Made by a program: the position numbers and the translations under genes. The notes beneath the pieces were generated by a model. The model worked only from the letters and a program-made list of their open reading frames with translations, was not told the origin of the DNA and searched no databases. 16,396 bases of DNA, taken from the NCBI GenBank assembly GCA_023389045.1, contig JAEWEZ010000159.1, positions 1 to 16,396 of the forward strand, in the 5' to 3' direction. The DNA comes from Actinomycetes bacterium. Lineage in GTDB: Bacteria > Actinomycetota > Actinomycetes > Actinomycetales > Dermabacteraceae. Below are positions 1 through 8,096 of the stretch, one piece after another (position 1 is the first letter of the stretch; each line of letters starts with the position of its first letter).

Positions 1-47
1 GGGCAAGGGATCGCCGCGAAGCCCGAGGGGCCAGAGAAACAGAGCCC

Positions 48-1145
48 TCAGGCAGCGTCCGGAGCCGTCGAACGCTCGATCACCGGGGGCGTGACCGCAC
101 TGGCCAGCCCGCCCGCCACGAGCGGAACAATCGTCGTCGCGATCGTGAGTACGAGCATTGCGGTGGTGGCTGGCGCCGCCGTCACGCCGAGCGCCACCAA
201 CGCCGCAGCCCCGGCAGCCTCCGTGAGCCCCACCCCGCCGGGGGTGAGGGGAAGCAGCGCCACCGTGCGGGCAAGCGCAAAAATCACCAGGATCAGCAGC
301 ACCGGAAGGTCGATACCCAGGGAGCGCAGCCCCAGGATCAGCACAACCGCCTGGGCGAAGCGGGCCAGGAGGAGAAGAGCCACCATCGCCGGGCCACGCG
401 AGCGTAGAGCGGCTACGAGCTTGCCGCGCAGAGCCCGCAGCACAGGGATGGAGGAGGCGGCTTCAGCGCTCCCGTCGTCGATCGCACTGAGGATCTTGTC
501 CATCACGCCGGGGCTCAGCAGCGCAGCGAGTATGACCAGGCTGAGCATCCCGAGGCCTGCCGCAGCCAGCACCGACCAGATCCCACCGGGCAGGCTGATA
601 GTTCCCAGACCCAGGAAGGAACTGGCGGCGTAGGCGATCAGACCGAAAACCGGCACCAGAACCGTGCTCACGATCGTTTCGGCGATCCCTGCCAGGCAGA
701 CACCGAGCACGATCCCGCTGGCGGTCATCCCGGCTCGGCGCAGCAGCCAGGCCATCAATCCCATTCCCAGCAGCCCGCCGCTCGGGAGCGCGCTCGCAGC
801 ACCCGCGCTCACGGCATGGGCGTGCAGAACACGCGGCAGCGGCGCAGCGGGAGTGGCCAGGCGAAGGCAGAACGCTTCCAGCACGAGGGCGAGCAGGCCG
901 AGCCCGACCGCCATCGGAAACACCCACAGCGGCAGTGAGCGTGCAGCAGTGGCGACGGCGCCCCAGTGCACGTCGGTGGCCCAGGGCAAACCCCAGATCA
1001 GGATCGCCGCCAGGATGGCCAGTGAGATCACGGTCCAGACGGGGGAGGGGCGCCAGCGGGTGGGACGCTGCTGCGCGGTGGGAAGTGCATCGCCTAACAG
1101 CTGGGTGAGCACCCGGTCGTCAGTATTGCTGCTGTTCACGGGCAT
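48..1145 (-). CDS. Flippase-like integral membrane protein (LPG synthase transmembrane-domain family)
   Basis: The predicted protein has 365 residues and about eight hydrophobic segments. It carries the family hallmark LPLTPGGVGLTEA near residues 298-310 and an earlier SALPSGGLLG motif near 118-127. Both are typical of the UPF0104/lysylphosphatidylglycerol synthase transmembrane family (PF03706). Members without the soluble aminoacyl-transferase domain, as here, are thought to move or bind lipids or polyprenyl-linked substrates in the plasma membrane; the substrate cannot be read from sequence. I chose the ATG at 1145. An in-frame GTG at 1172 would add nine residues but has no ribosome binding site. 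Upstream of 1145 there is also no Shine-Dalgarno, but GAGAAT ends six bases before the ATG, so the transcript may be leaderless. The gene diverges from the small membrane protein at 1218. Family call is firm, function is inferred. Confidence 0.85.
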   Translation of the reverse strand: MPVNSSNTDDRVLTQLLGDALPTAQQRPTRWRPSPVWTVISLAILAAILIWGLPWATDVHWGAVATAARSLPLWVFPMAVGLGLLALVLEAFCLRLATPAAPLPRVLHAHAVSAGAASALPSGGLLGMGLMAWLLRRAGMTASGIVLGVCLAGIAETIVSTVLVPVFGLIAYAASSFLGLGTISLPGGIWSVLAAAGLGMLSLVILAALLSPGVMDKILSAIDDGSAEAASSIPVLRALRGKLVAALRSRGPAMVALLLLARFAQAVVLILGLRSLGIDLPVLLILVIFALARTVALLPLTPGGVGLTEAAGAAALVALGVTAAPATTAMLVLTIATTIVPLVAGGLASAVTPPVIERSTAPDAA

Positions 1146-1205
1146 GAGGTGATTCTCGCATGGCAGGTGCACCAGATGCGTCGTCTAAATGTCAGGGGGA
1201 GGCCG

Positions 1206-1211
1206 TACGGT
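1206..1211 (+). promoter_or_regulatory. Candidate -10 box (TACGGT) for a leaderless start at 1218
   Basis: TACGGT fits the actinobacterial -10 pattern TANNNT and lies exactly at -12 to -7 relative to the A of the ATG at 1218, so transcription would begin on the start codon. A purine-rich GGGGGAGG at 1195-1202 is 15 bases from the ATG, rather far for a ribosome binding site. No convincing -35 is visible. The GTAAAG sequence discussed for the hydrolase promoters also occurs here at 1210-1215. Confidence 0.45.
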
Positions 1212-1217
1212 AAAGAC

Positions 1218-1562
1218 ATGCATACCGTGATCGCCCTTTTCGTTGCTGCCCACATTCTGTGCTGGGCCGTCACCCTGGGCCTGTGGGTCGCTGATGCCAA
1301 GACCCGCCAGCCCAATGCCGGGATGGCTCACTCCGCTGCCTGCGCCCTGGTCTTTGGCCTTTGTGCCATGGCTTTTTCCATGGGGGCCATCAGCACGGGG
1401 CACCTCTGGTACACGATCAAGCTGCTGCTCTCGGTGCTGGCCACGGTCTTCGCCTTCGTGGCGATCTCCCGTCGGGAAGAAACCTCCGATGTGGTCTGGT
1501 ACGGCATCCCGCTGTGCATCGTGGGCAATGTGCTCGTGGCGGTCTTCAACGTGGGTGCCTGA
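1218..1562 (+). CDS. Small integral membrane protein, four predicted helices, unknown function
   Basis: This 114-residue protein is almost entirely hydrophobic. Helices lie at about residues 2-24, 38-58, 62-82 and 92-112, and short charged loops contain DAKTRQ and SRREETSD. The start at 1218 (MHTVIALF) is preferred over an in-frame GTG at 1149, because the longer version adds a basic stretch lying in the divergent promoter region. I do not recognise a named family. It ends 33 bases before pcrA in the same direction and may be co-transcribed with it. The open frame, codon use and membrane topology support a real gene; no function can be assigned. Confidence 0.75.
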   Translation: MHTVIALFVAAHILCWAVTLGLWVADAKTRQPNAGMAHSAACALVFGLCAMAFSMGAISTGHLWYTIKLLLSVLATVFAFVAISRREETSDVVWYGIPLCIVGNVLVAVFNVGA

Positions 1563-1595
1563 GCGGCGCACTCCGAAACACACGGTCGGTGATTC

Positions 1596-4346
1596 ATGAG
1601 TTCCTTGTTCGACGATCTCTCCCTGCCCGATGCCTTCCGGCGTCTGGACGGGGTACGCCCCGATCCTGAGAACCCAGAACAGAAACGGACTCCGCGGCAG
1701 GCTCAGAGGCAGACGGAGCCTGGCGCGTTCGCCTCCTCTGCTGCGCGGGCGGAGGATGCACAGCTGTCGTTCGAGGATGAGCCGCCGACCGACGAGGACG
1801 CGCCGCCGGAGGAAGAGGCTCCCCCGGAGGATGGCTGGGAGCCGCCCGCACCGTGGCAGGCCCCGTCGGAGCTTCCCCTTCTCACGGCCGGAGAACACCG
1901 CCCCGAGACGGGAGAACACTGCGGGTATGCCCCGTGGGCGAGTGCGGACCCAGCCGCTCTGGAGGAGCTGGTCGAGGGGCTCAACGACCCGCAGCGTCAG
2001 GCCGTCCAACATCGGGGCTGCCCCCTGCTGATCGTGGCCGGTGCCGGCTCAGGCAAAACCCGTGTGCTCACGCGACGGATCGCGCATCTGCTCCGTTCCG
2101 GGGAGGCGATGCCCGGGGAAATCCTGGCCATCACCTTCACGAACAAGGCCGCCGCCGAAATGAAGGAACGCGTGGCAGCGCTCGTGGGTCCGGTGGCGCG
2201 CAATATGTGGGTGTCCACCTTCCACTCCGCCTGTGTGCGGATCCTGCGACGCGATGCCGAAGCGGCCGGTCTGCGCAGCACCTTCACGATCTACGACTCC
2301 GCCGACTCCCAGCGTCTGATCACCACGGTGATGAAAGACCTCGAGGTGGACACCAAACAGCATCCGGTGCGAGCCGTGGCCGCCCGCATCAGTGCGCTCA
2401 AGAACGATCTGGTGGACCCTATCGACGCTGCCGATCAGGCCGAGAGCGCTCGCAACCCCTTCGAGAAGACCCTCGCGCAGATCTACAGCGCGTACACGGA
2501 GCGTTTGCGCCAGGCCAATGCGGTGGACTTTGACGACCTCATCGGTCTGACCGTGCAGCTCCTGCGGGATCACCCGGCGGTCCGCGAAGGCTACCGTCGC
2601 CGCTTCCGGCACGTGCTCGTGGATGAGTACCAGGACACCAACCCGGCCCAGTACGCCCTGGTGCGTGAACTGGTCGGGGAGGACCCTACCGCTGATCTCA
2701 CTGTGGTGGGTGACTCGGATCAGTCGATCTACGCTTTCCGCGGCGCCACGATCCGCAACATCGTGGAGTTCGAGCAGGACTTCCCCTCTGCCCGCACCAT
2801 CCTGCTGGAACAGAACTACCGCTCCACCCAGAACATCCTCACCGCCGCCAATGCTGTGATTGAGGAAAACCAGGGCCGGCGGAAGAAGAACCTGTGGACC
2901 GCGGAGGGCAAGGGCGAACAGATCACCCTGTACGTGGCCGATGACGATAAAGCCGAGGCCCGCTACATCGGCCGGCAGATCGACGCCCTCGTAGATGAGG
3001 GGCGCAGCGCCGCCGATATCGCGATCTTCTACCGCGCCAATGCCCAGTCCCGAGCCATCGAAGACCAGCTCATCCGGGTGGGTCTGCCCTATCGGGTGAT
3101 CGGTGGCACCCGCTTCTATGAGCGGCGCGAGATCAAAGATGCGATCGCCTACCTGCAGGTGATCTCTAATCCCGATGACGAAGTGAATCTGCGGCGCATC
3201 CTCAATGTGCCCAAACGCGGCATCGGGGATCGTGCCGAGGCGATGATCGCCGCCTTCGCCGAGCGGGAACGCATTGGCTTTGCCGAGGCACTGCGGCGTG
3301 CCGATGAAGCCCCGGGCCTCGCCACCCGTTCACTGAATGCGGTGCGCTCCTTTACGAACCTGCTCGACGGGGTGCGTCGACGCTACGAAGACGGGGACGG
3401 CCCCGCGCAGCTTCTCGAAACATTGCTGAACCAGACCGGCTACTACGCCGAACTGCAGATGAGCGATGATCCGCAGGACGAATCCCGCCTGGAGAACCTG
3501 GCGGAACTCGTGAGTGTGGCTGCGGAGTTCGAAGCGCAGATGGAAGCGGCCGAGGCCGCCGCCTCCGAGTTTGAGGAGGAAGGATCGGAGCAGGAGGAAC
3601 CGGAAGCCTCACTGCTCGACCAGTTCCTGGAGAAGGTCTCGCTGGTGGCTGATGCGGATCAGCTTCCCGGTGAGGAAGACCAGTTCGTCACCCTCATGAC
3701 CCTGCACACTGCGAAGGGCCTCGAGTTCCCGGTGGTCTTTCTGACCGGCATGGAGGATGGCACCTTCCCGCATCAGCGCACCCTGGCTGATCCGGAACAG
3801 CTGGAAGAGGAACGGCGCCTGGCCTACGTGGGTATCACCCGGGCGCGCGAAAAGCTCTTCCTCACCCGCGCACAGATGCGTGCCCTCTGGGGCGCCCCGC
3901 AGTTCATGCCGGGTAGTCGCTTCCTGGATGAAATCCCGGAGAGTGTGCTCGACGTGGCCCGCGCCGGTTCGTCCCTGGCCGGTTTCGGGGGCGGCTTCGG
4001 GGGCGGATACAGCGGCGCGGGAAGCTACGGCTCCTCGCGGGGCGGTGAAAGCAGCTGGGGGAGTGGCGGCGGTTCGAATCGCCGTGGCCCCTCCTTGAGC
4101 GGGGGCACCGGGGGTGGACGCAGCGATGTGCGCCGCCCGAGCTTTGGCTCCGGCCGGAAACCCACGGCCGCTGCTGACCTGCCTCACCTCGTGGTGGGCG
4201 ATCGCGTGACCCACGATTCCTTCGGCATGGGAACCGTGACGGAAGTGTCGGGCCAGGGCGAGAAAACCCAGATCGAAGTGCAGTTCAAAGCCCCGCACGG
4301 GACGAAGCGCCTGCTGCTGCGCTACGCTCCGGTGACGAAACTCTGA
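1596..4346 (+). CDS. pcrA: ATP-dependent DNA helicase PcrA/UvrD (superfamily 1A)
   Basis: PcrA/UvrD is a 3'-to-5' DNA helicase for nucleotide excision repair, for clearing stalled replication or transcription complexes, and for removing RecA. The 916-residue protein has the full SF1A motif set: Q-motif LNDPQRQAV (129-137), Walker A GAGSGKT (149-155), FTNKAAAEMKER (181-192), DEYQDT (343-348), GDSDQSIYAFRG (372-383), QNYRS (406-410), TLHTAKGLEFP (702-712) and YVGITRAR (744-751). It is longer than the usual 720-780 residues. The extra length is an acidic, Pro-rich N-terminal extension of about 120 residues, a Glu-rich insertion at about 643-670 and a Gly/Ser-rich linker at about 795-843. The last 50 residues (GDRVTHDSFGMGTV) match the Tudor-like C-terminal domain that binds RNA polymerase in this family. 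An in-frame TGA lies six bases upstream of the ATG, fixing the furthest possible start. The ribosome binding site is poor. Confidence 0.97.
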   Translation: MSSLFDDLSLPDAFRRLDGVRPDPENPEQKRTPRQAQRQTEPGAFASSAARAEDAQLSFEDEPPTDEDAPPEEEAPPEDGWEPPAPWQAPSELPLLTAGEHRPETGEHCGYAPWASADPAALEELVEGLNDPQRQAVQHRGCPLLIVAGAGSGKTRVLTRRIAHLLRSGEAMPGEILAITFTNKAAAEMKERVAALVGPVARNMWVSTFHSACVRILRRDAEAAGLRSTFTIYDSADSQRLITTVMKDLEVDTKQHPVRAVAARISALKNDLVDPIDAADQAESARNPFEKTLAQIYSAYTERLRQANAVDFDDLIGLTVQLLRDHPAVREGYRRRFRHVLVDEYQDTNPAQYALVRELVGEDPTADLTVVGDSDQSIYAFRGATIRNIVEFEQDFPSARTILLEQNYRSTQNILTAANAVIEENQGRRKKNLWTAEGKGEQITLYVADDDKAEARYIGRQIDALVDEGRSAADIAIFYRANAQSRAIEDQLIRVGLPYRVIGGTRFYERREIKDAIAYLQVISNPDDEVNLRRILNVPKRGIGDRAEAMIAAFAERERIGFAEALRRADEAPGLATRSLNAVRSFTNLLDGVRRRYEDGDGPAQLLETLLNQTGYYAELQMSDDPQDESRLENLAELVSVAAEFEAQMEAAEAAASEFEEEGSEQEEPEASLLDQFLEKVSLVADADQLPGEEDQFVTLMTLHTAKGLEFPVVFLTGMEDGTFPHQRTLADPEQLEEERRLAYVGITRAREKLFLTRAQMRALWGAPQFMPGSRFLDEIPESVLDVARAGSSLAGFGGGFGGGYSGAGSYGSSRGGESSWGSGGGSNRRGPSLSGGTGGGRSDVRRPSFGSGRKPTAAADLPHLVVGDRVTHDSFGMGTVTEVSGQGEKTQIEVQFKAPHGTKRLLLRYAPVTKL

Positions 4347-4370
4347 ACCGCTGTGCAGAAGGAGCGGCAG

Positions 4371-4778
4371 ATGCAGGGCAACCCCACGGAGCCGACGGAG
4401 CAGGACGAGTTGCAAGCGACAGCGGAATCCCGCCCGCGACGCTACCCCGGGCACACCCGCGGCAGCATCGCCCTGCTGATCTTCATTGTGGTGGTTGACC
4501 TTCTGCTGCTGACCATCATTGGCTCTGGGGTCCTCATCATCGGGATCATCGTCGGTTCCGCCTTTCCCGCGCAGCGGCCGGATGATATGAGCCCCGCCGG
4601 CCCCATCGCCATCGCCTGGGGGATCATTTCCGTGGTGCTGATGATGGTGGCGACGGTCTATTCGGGACGAAACCTGACCCGGCCCGGTCTGGTCATCGCT
4701 CTGATGCTGGGCACACTGCTGGCAGTTCCGCTGCTCGGCTTCATCACGATTGCGATTGGACTCGCGCCCGCGCCCTGA
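4371..4778 (+). CDS. Small membrane protein of unknown function downstream of pcrA
   Basis: The 135-residue protein starts with a hydrophilic, acidic then basic N-terminus (about 30 residues, ending in RPRRYPGHTRG). Hydrophobic segments follow at about 32-64 (long enough for a helical hairpin), 77-97 and 104-132. The start at 4371 is chosen because AGGAG at 4359-4363 sits seven bases upstream; an in-frame GTG at 4353 would overlap that site. It begins 24 bases after the pcrA stop, so it is probably in the same transcript. I do not recognise the family. After its TGA at 4776-4778 the same frame goes on into Pro/Glu/Ala/Ser-rich codons (see the repeat entry), which may be a lost C-terminal tail. 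Confidence 0.72.
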   Translation: MQGNPTEPTEQDELQATAESRPRRYPGHTRGSIALLIFIVVVDLLLLTIIGSGVLIIGIIVGSAFPAQRPDDMSPAGPIAIAWGIISVVLMMVATVYSGRNLTRPGLVIALMLGTLLAVPLLGFITIAIGLAPAP

Positions 4779-4796
4779 TCACGCCCGGCCTATGAG

Positions 4797-4907
4797 CCTG
4801 CGTCGGCACTGGCGTGAGAGCCAACGCCGGAACCTGCGTCGGAACCTGAGCTCGGACCCGCGTCGGATCCTGTGTTCGGACCCGACGCGAAACCCGCGTG
4901 GGGACCG
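4797..4907 (+). repeat. Degenerate ~12-base tandem repeat between a membrane-protein gene and pntA
   Basis: About eight imperfect units of the type CCTGCGTCGGAA or CCCGCGTCGGAT follow each other with units of 11-13 bases. Read in the frame of the preceding gene, the units give P/E/A/S/G/D-rich peptide such as EPTPEPASEPELGP, but two stops (TGA at 4776 and 4815) separate this from that gene. The frame closes at TAA 4941-4943. No start codon with a ribosome binding site precedes the repeat. It could be a decayed coding tail, a simple-sequence expansion, or noncoding. Confidence 0.55.
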
Positions 4908-4933
4908 GAGGACGCGACTCTCCCGCTGGTCTT

Positions 4934-4951
4934 GCGGGCCTAATCGCCCGC
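4934..4951 (+). terminator. Small GC hairpin, possible terminator after the pcrA cluster
   Basis: GCGGGC at 4934-4939 pairs with GCCCGC at 4946-4951 around a six-base loop. No U-rich tract follows (the next bases are TCACCGCTCC), so this is a weak terminator candidate. It is the only clear stem between the membrane-protein gene and the probable pntA promoter. Confidence 0.3.
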
Positions 4952-4971
4952 TCACCGCTCCTTTCCCGCCA

Positions 4972-4977
4972 TAGGGT
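4972..4977 (+). promoter_or_regulatory. Candidate -10 box (TAGGGT) for pntAB
   Basis: TAGGGT fits TANNNT in the only AT-containing patch of the otherwise GC-rich leader before pntA. A start site near 4984 would give a leader of about 75 bases. The -35 region (around 4949-4954) has no good match to TTGACA. Placement rests only on the -10 pattern. Confidence 0.35.
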
Positions 4978-5058
4978 GAGGGGCGTGCGCGGTGGCGTCG
5001 GCCCCACCCCTTCGCGCCCACCACCGCATCATCCGGTCCCCGACCCAGGAGATTCCCC

Positions 5059-6627
5059 ATGCGCATCGGCATCCCGCGCGAGCCCGACCCCGCGCAGGCG
5101 ATCGTCGCCGCCACCCCCGATACCGTCACAAAACTCATCAAGCTCGGCTACGAGGTCTGCGTCCAATCCGGCGCCGGGGAGCGAGCAAGCTTCCCCGATG
5201 CGCTCTACGCGGATGCCGGCGCGCAGATTGTGGGCGATGACGTGTGGGGCTGCGAGATCGTGACCTGCCTCGACACCCCGCCGCGTGAGCAGCGCCGAGC
5301 GATGAAAGCAGGCCACCACCTGATCGCGCGGATGGCCCCGGGGCGCCACCCGGAACTGATCGACGAACTCGTCGAGGATTCCCTCACGGCGCTCGCCATG
5401 GATGCCGTGCCGCGTATTTCGCGGGCCCAGTCCATGGACGTGCTGAGCTCGATGGCGAATATTGCCGGCTACCGGGCCGTGGTCGAAGCGGCCTCCGCTT
5501 TCGGCAGGCTCTTTACCGGACAGGTCACCGCTGCCGGCAAGATCCCCCCGGCCACCGTGTATGTGATCGGCGCCGGGGTGGCGGGCCTCGCCGCGATTGG
5601 CACCGCCGGTTCGATGGGCGCCGTCGTCAAAGCCACGGACCTGCGCCCGGAAGTGGCGGAGCAGGTCGAGTCGATGGGTGCGGAGTTCGTGGCGATCCCG
5701 GCGGCGGCAGAACGCTCCGCCGATGGTTACGCCAAGGAGATGACCGCCGATCAGGCGGCAGCCGCTGCGCGCCTGTACACCGAGCAGTCCGCGAAAGCCG
5801 ACATCGTCATCACCACGGCCTCCATTCCTGGCCGCCCCTCCCCGAAGCTGCTCACGGCAAGCGATGTGGCCGGGATGCGCCCCGGCAGCGTGATCGTGGA
5901 TATGGCGGCAGCCGGCGGCGGCAACTGCGAACTGACCGTGCCCGGTGAAGTGATCACCACCGAGAACGGCGTGACGATCATCGGGCATACCGATCTCGCC
6001 GGGCGCCTGCCCGCGCAGGCCTCCCAGCTGTACGGCCAGAACATCGTGAACCTCCTGGCGCTGATGACACCGGAGAAAGACGGGATGCTCACGATCAACC
6101 TGGAGGACGAGGTGATCCGGGGGATCACCGTGACCCGCGCCCGGATCGACCGGGAACAGGAACGCCCGAAAGTGGTGGCCGATGTGCTCTGGCCGCCACC
6201 ACCGGTCAAGGTGTCCGCTGCCCCCGCGCCGGCCCCTGCCCCGGAGGCAGCACCGGCCGCCGCAGAAGAAGCCAGTGGAAGCGGCGTTGGCCGGATCATT
6301 GCGCTCGTGGTCGCGGCACTGCTCGGCGCCGGGCTGATCCTCGCGAGCCCGCTCGCCGTGGGCACCTCCTACATCGTGCTGATGCTCGCGATCGTGGTCG
6401 GTTTCTACGTCATCACCGCGGTGACCCACGCCCTGCACACCCCGCTGATGAGTGAAACCAACGCGGTCAGCGGCGTGATCCTGGTGGGTGCGATCCTGCA
6501 GGTCGGCTCCAGTAACTGGGCCGTCAGCATCCTCGCCTTCCTCGCCATCGTGGTCGCCTCGATCAACGTCTTCGGCGGGTTCACCGTCACCCACCGCATG
6601 CTCGCGATGTTCCGGAGGGACGCCTGA
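5059..6627 (+). CDS. pntA: NAD(P) transhydrogenase, alpha subunit (fused soluble and membrane parts)
   Basis: PntA and PntB form the proton-pumping membrane transhydrogenase, which uses proton-motive force to reduce NADP+ with NADH. The 522-residue protein begins with the alanine dehydrogenase/PNT N-domain (about 4-140), including RAQSMDVLSSMANIAGY (122-138). The NAD(H)-binding domain follows (about 145-370) with GAGVAGLAA (171-179) and an acidic residue in KATDLRP (191-197) at the ribose-binding position. A Pro/Ala-rich linker (379-402) then leads to four membrane helices at about 411-430, 433-455, 468-484 and 487-505; the conserved HALHTPLMSETNAVSG sits at 457-472. The soluble and membrane parts are one chain, as in E. 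coli, not split into two genes as in some other bacteria. AGGAG at 5047-5051, seven bases upstream, supports the ATG. The stop overlaps the pntB start. Confidence 0.96.
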   Translation: MRIGIPREPDPAQAIVAATPDTVTKLIKLGYEVCVQSGAGERASFPDALYADAGAQIVGDDVWGCEIVTCLDTPPREQRRAMKAGHHLIARMAPGRHPELIDELVEDSLTALAMDAVPRISRAQSMDVLSSMANIAGYRAVVEAASAFGRLFTGQVTAAGKIPPATVYVIGAGVAGLAAIGTAGSMGAVVKATDLRPEVAEQVESMGAEFVAIPAAAERSADGYAKEMTADQAAAAARLYTEQSAKADIVITTASIPGRPSPKLLTASDVAGMRPGSVIVDMAAAGGGNCELTVPGEVITTENGVTIIGHTDLAGRLPAQASQLYGQNIVNLLALMTPEKDGMLTINLEDEVIRGITVTRARIDREQERPKVVADVLWPPPPVKVSAAPAPAPAPEAAPAAAEEASGSGVGRIIALVVAALLGAGLILASPLAVGTSYIVLMLAIVVGFYVITAVTHALHTPLMSETNAVSGVILVGAILQVGSSNWAVSILAFLAIVVASINVFGGFTVTHRMLAMFRRDA

Positions 6628-8087
6628 TGCTTATCGACGTTTTCGACTTTGACCTCGGGCGTGAAGCCCTGCGCCTGTCCAATCTGGCCTACCTCGCGGC
6701 GGGGCTCCTGTTCATCCTGGCCCTGGCGGGGCTGTCCAAGCAGACCACCGCGCAGCGCGGCAACCTCTTCGGCATGATCGGTATGGGGCTCGCCCTCATC
6801 GCCACCGTCGTGCGTTCCGTTGTGGAATCGGCCATCGCCCCTGACACCCACCATCACGCTCTCGTGACGCTGATCCTGATCGTCCTGGCGGTCGGTATCG
6901 GTGCTGTGATCGGTGTGCTGAAGGCACGCAAGGTCGAGATGACCGGCATGCCCGAGCTGATCGCCCTGCTGCACAGCTTCGTGGGTCTGGCCGCCGTGCT
7001 GATCGGTTTCAACTCCTTCATCGCCCCGCAGGGCGTCACCTCGGATATGCACCTCTTCCACCTGGTGGAGGTCTTCCTGGGCATCTTCATCGGCGCCATC
7101 ACCCTGACCGGCTCGATCGTCGCCTTCCTGAAGCTCTCCGGGAAGATCAAGGGCGCCCCGCTGATGCTGCCGCTGCGCCACCTGCTGAACCTCGCCGCCA
7201 TTCTGGTCACGCTGCTGCTCGGGGTTGGTTTCGTGGCCGTGCACGGTGAAGGGTTCCTCGGCTGGTCCTGCCTGCTGCTGATGACGCTGATTGCGCTCGC
7301 CCTGGGCGTGCATATGGTTGCGGCCATCGGTGGCGGTGACATGCCGGTGGTCGTCTCGATGCTCAACTCCTACTCGGGCTGGGCTGCTGCCGCCGCCGGT
7401 TTCATGCTCGGCAACTCGCTGCTCATCATCGTGGGCGCACTGGTTGGCTCCTCCGGTGCCTACCTCTCCTACCTCATGTGCAAGGCCATGAACCGTTCCT
7501 TCATCTCCGTGATCCTGGGCGGTTTTGGGTCCGACGGTGGTGCTGTGGCCGGTGATGACGACGACGGAACGCATACCGAGATCACGGTGGAGGAGACCGC
7601 AGCTCTTCTGAAGGACTCCAAGCGTGTAGTGATCACCCCTGGCTATGGCATGGCGGTGGCGCAGGCGCAGTACCCGGTGGCCGATCTGACGCGGCGACTG
7701 CGCGAGGCCGGCGTGGATGTCACCTTCGCGATCCACCCGGTGGCGGGGCGTCTTCCCGGGCATATGAACGTGCTGCTGGCCGAGGCCAAGGTGCCCTACG
7801 ACATCGTTCTGGAAATGGACGAGGTCAACGACGATTTCGCGGATGTCGACACGGTGCTGGTCATCGGTGCGAACGACACCGTGAACCCGATCGCCGAGCA
7901 GCCGGGCTCCCCGATTGCGGGCATGCCGGTGCTGAAGGTGTGGGAAGCCAAGCGCGTGATCGTCTTCAAACGCTCGATGGGCGCGGGCTACGCCGGTGTG
8001 CAAAACCCGCTGTTCTTCCGCGAGAACACCGACATGCTCCTGGGCGATGCCAAGGTAAGCGTGGAAGGGATTATCGCAGCGCTGTAG
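6627..8087 (+). CDS. pntB: NAD(P) transhydrogenase, beta subunit
   Basis: PntB supplies most of the proton channel and the NADP(H)-binding domain III of the transhydrogenase. Residues 1-300 contain about eight to nine membrane helices. They include LLHSFVG (114-120), whose His116 lies where the channel histidine of the family is found, and GGGDMPVVVSMLNSYSGWAA (235-254). An Asp/Gly-rich linker (about 300-315) leads to domain III. There, TPGYGMAVAQAQ (337-348), IHPVAGRLPGHMNVLLAEA (369-387), GANDTVNP (414-421) and KRSMGAGYAGVQNP (448-461) are the expected NADP(H) contacts. Length (486 residues) is normal for the family. The ATG shares its A with the pntA stop (TGATG), and GGAGG at 6614-6618 precedes it, so the two subunits are translationally coupled. 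The stop lies nine bases from the stop of the convergent gene. Confidence 0.97.
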   Translation: MLIDVFDFDLGREALRLSNLAYLAAGLLFILALAGLSKQTTAQRGNLFGMIGMGLALIATVVRSVVESAIAPDTHHHALVTLILIVLAVGIGAVIGVLKARKVEMTGMPELIALLHSFVGLAAVLIGFNSFIAPQGVTSDMHLFHLVEVFLGIFIGAITLTGSIVAFLKLSGKIKGAPLMLPLRHLLNLAAILVTLLLGVGFVAVHGEGFLGWSCLLLMTLIALALGVHMVAAIGGGDMPVVVSMLNSYSGWAAAAAGFMLGNSLLIIVGALVGSSGAYLSYLMCKAMNRSFISVILGGFGSDGGAVAGDDDDGTHTEITVEETAALLKDSKRVVITPGYGMAVAQAQYPVADLTRRLREAGVDVTFAIHPVAGRLPGHMNVLLAEAKVPYDIVLEMDEVNDDFADVDTVLVIGANDTVNPIAEQPGSPIAGMPVLKVWEAKRVIVFKRSMGAGYAGVQNPLFFRENTDMLLGDAKVSVEGIIAAL

Positions 8088-8096
8088 CGGTCGGCT

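Noticed and set aside
3609..4454. Minus-strand frame opposite the C-terminal half of pcrA
   Set aside because: Covers the Gly-rich linker and RNA-polymerase-binding domain of pcrA in antisense and has no family features.
4744..5007. Minus-strand frame over the 12-base repeat (PTRVRAQVPTQVP-type peptide)
   Set aside because: The periodic peptide only reflects the DNA repeat; there is no ribosome binding site or neighbour support.
5029..8003. Long open frames on the minus strand opposite pntA and pntB (5029-6594 and 6405-8003)
   Set aside because: They are antisense to genes with full family motifs, are rich in His/Arg/Gly with no domains, and arise from GC-biased codons.
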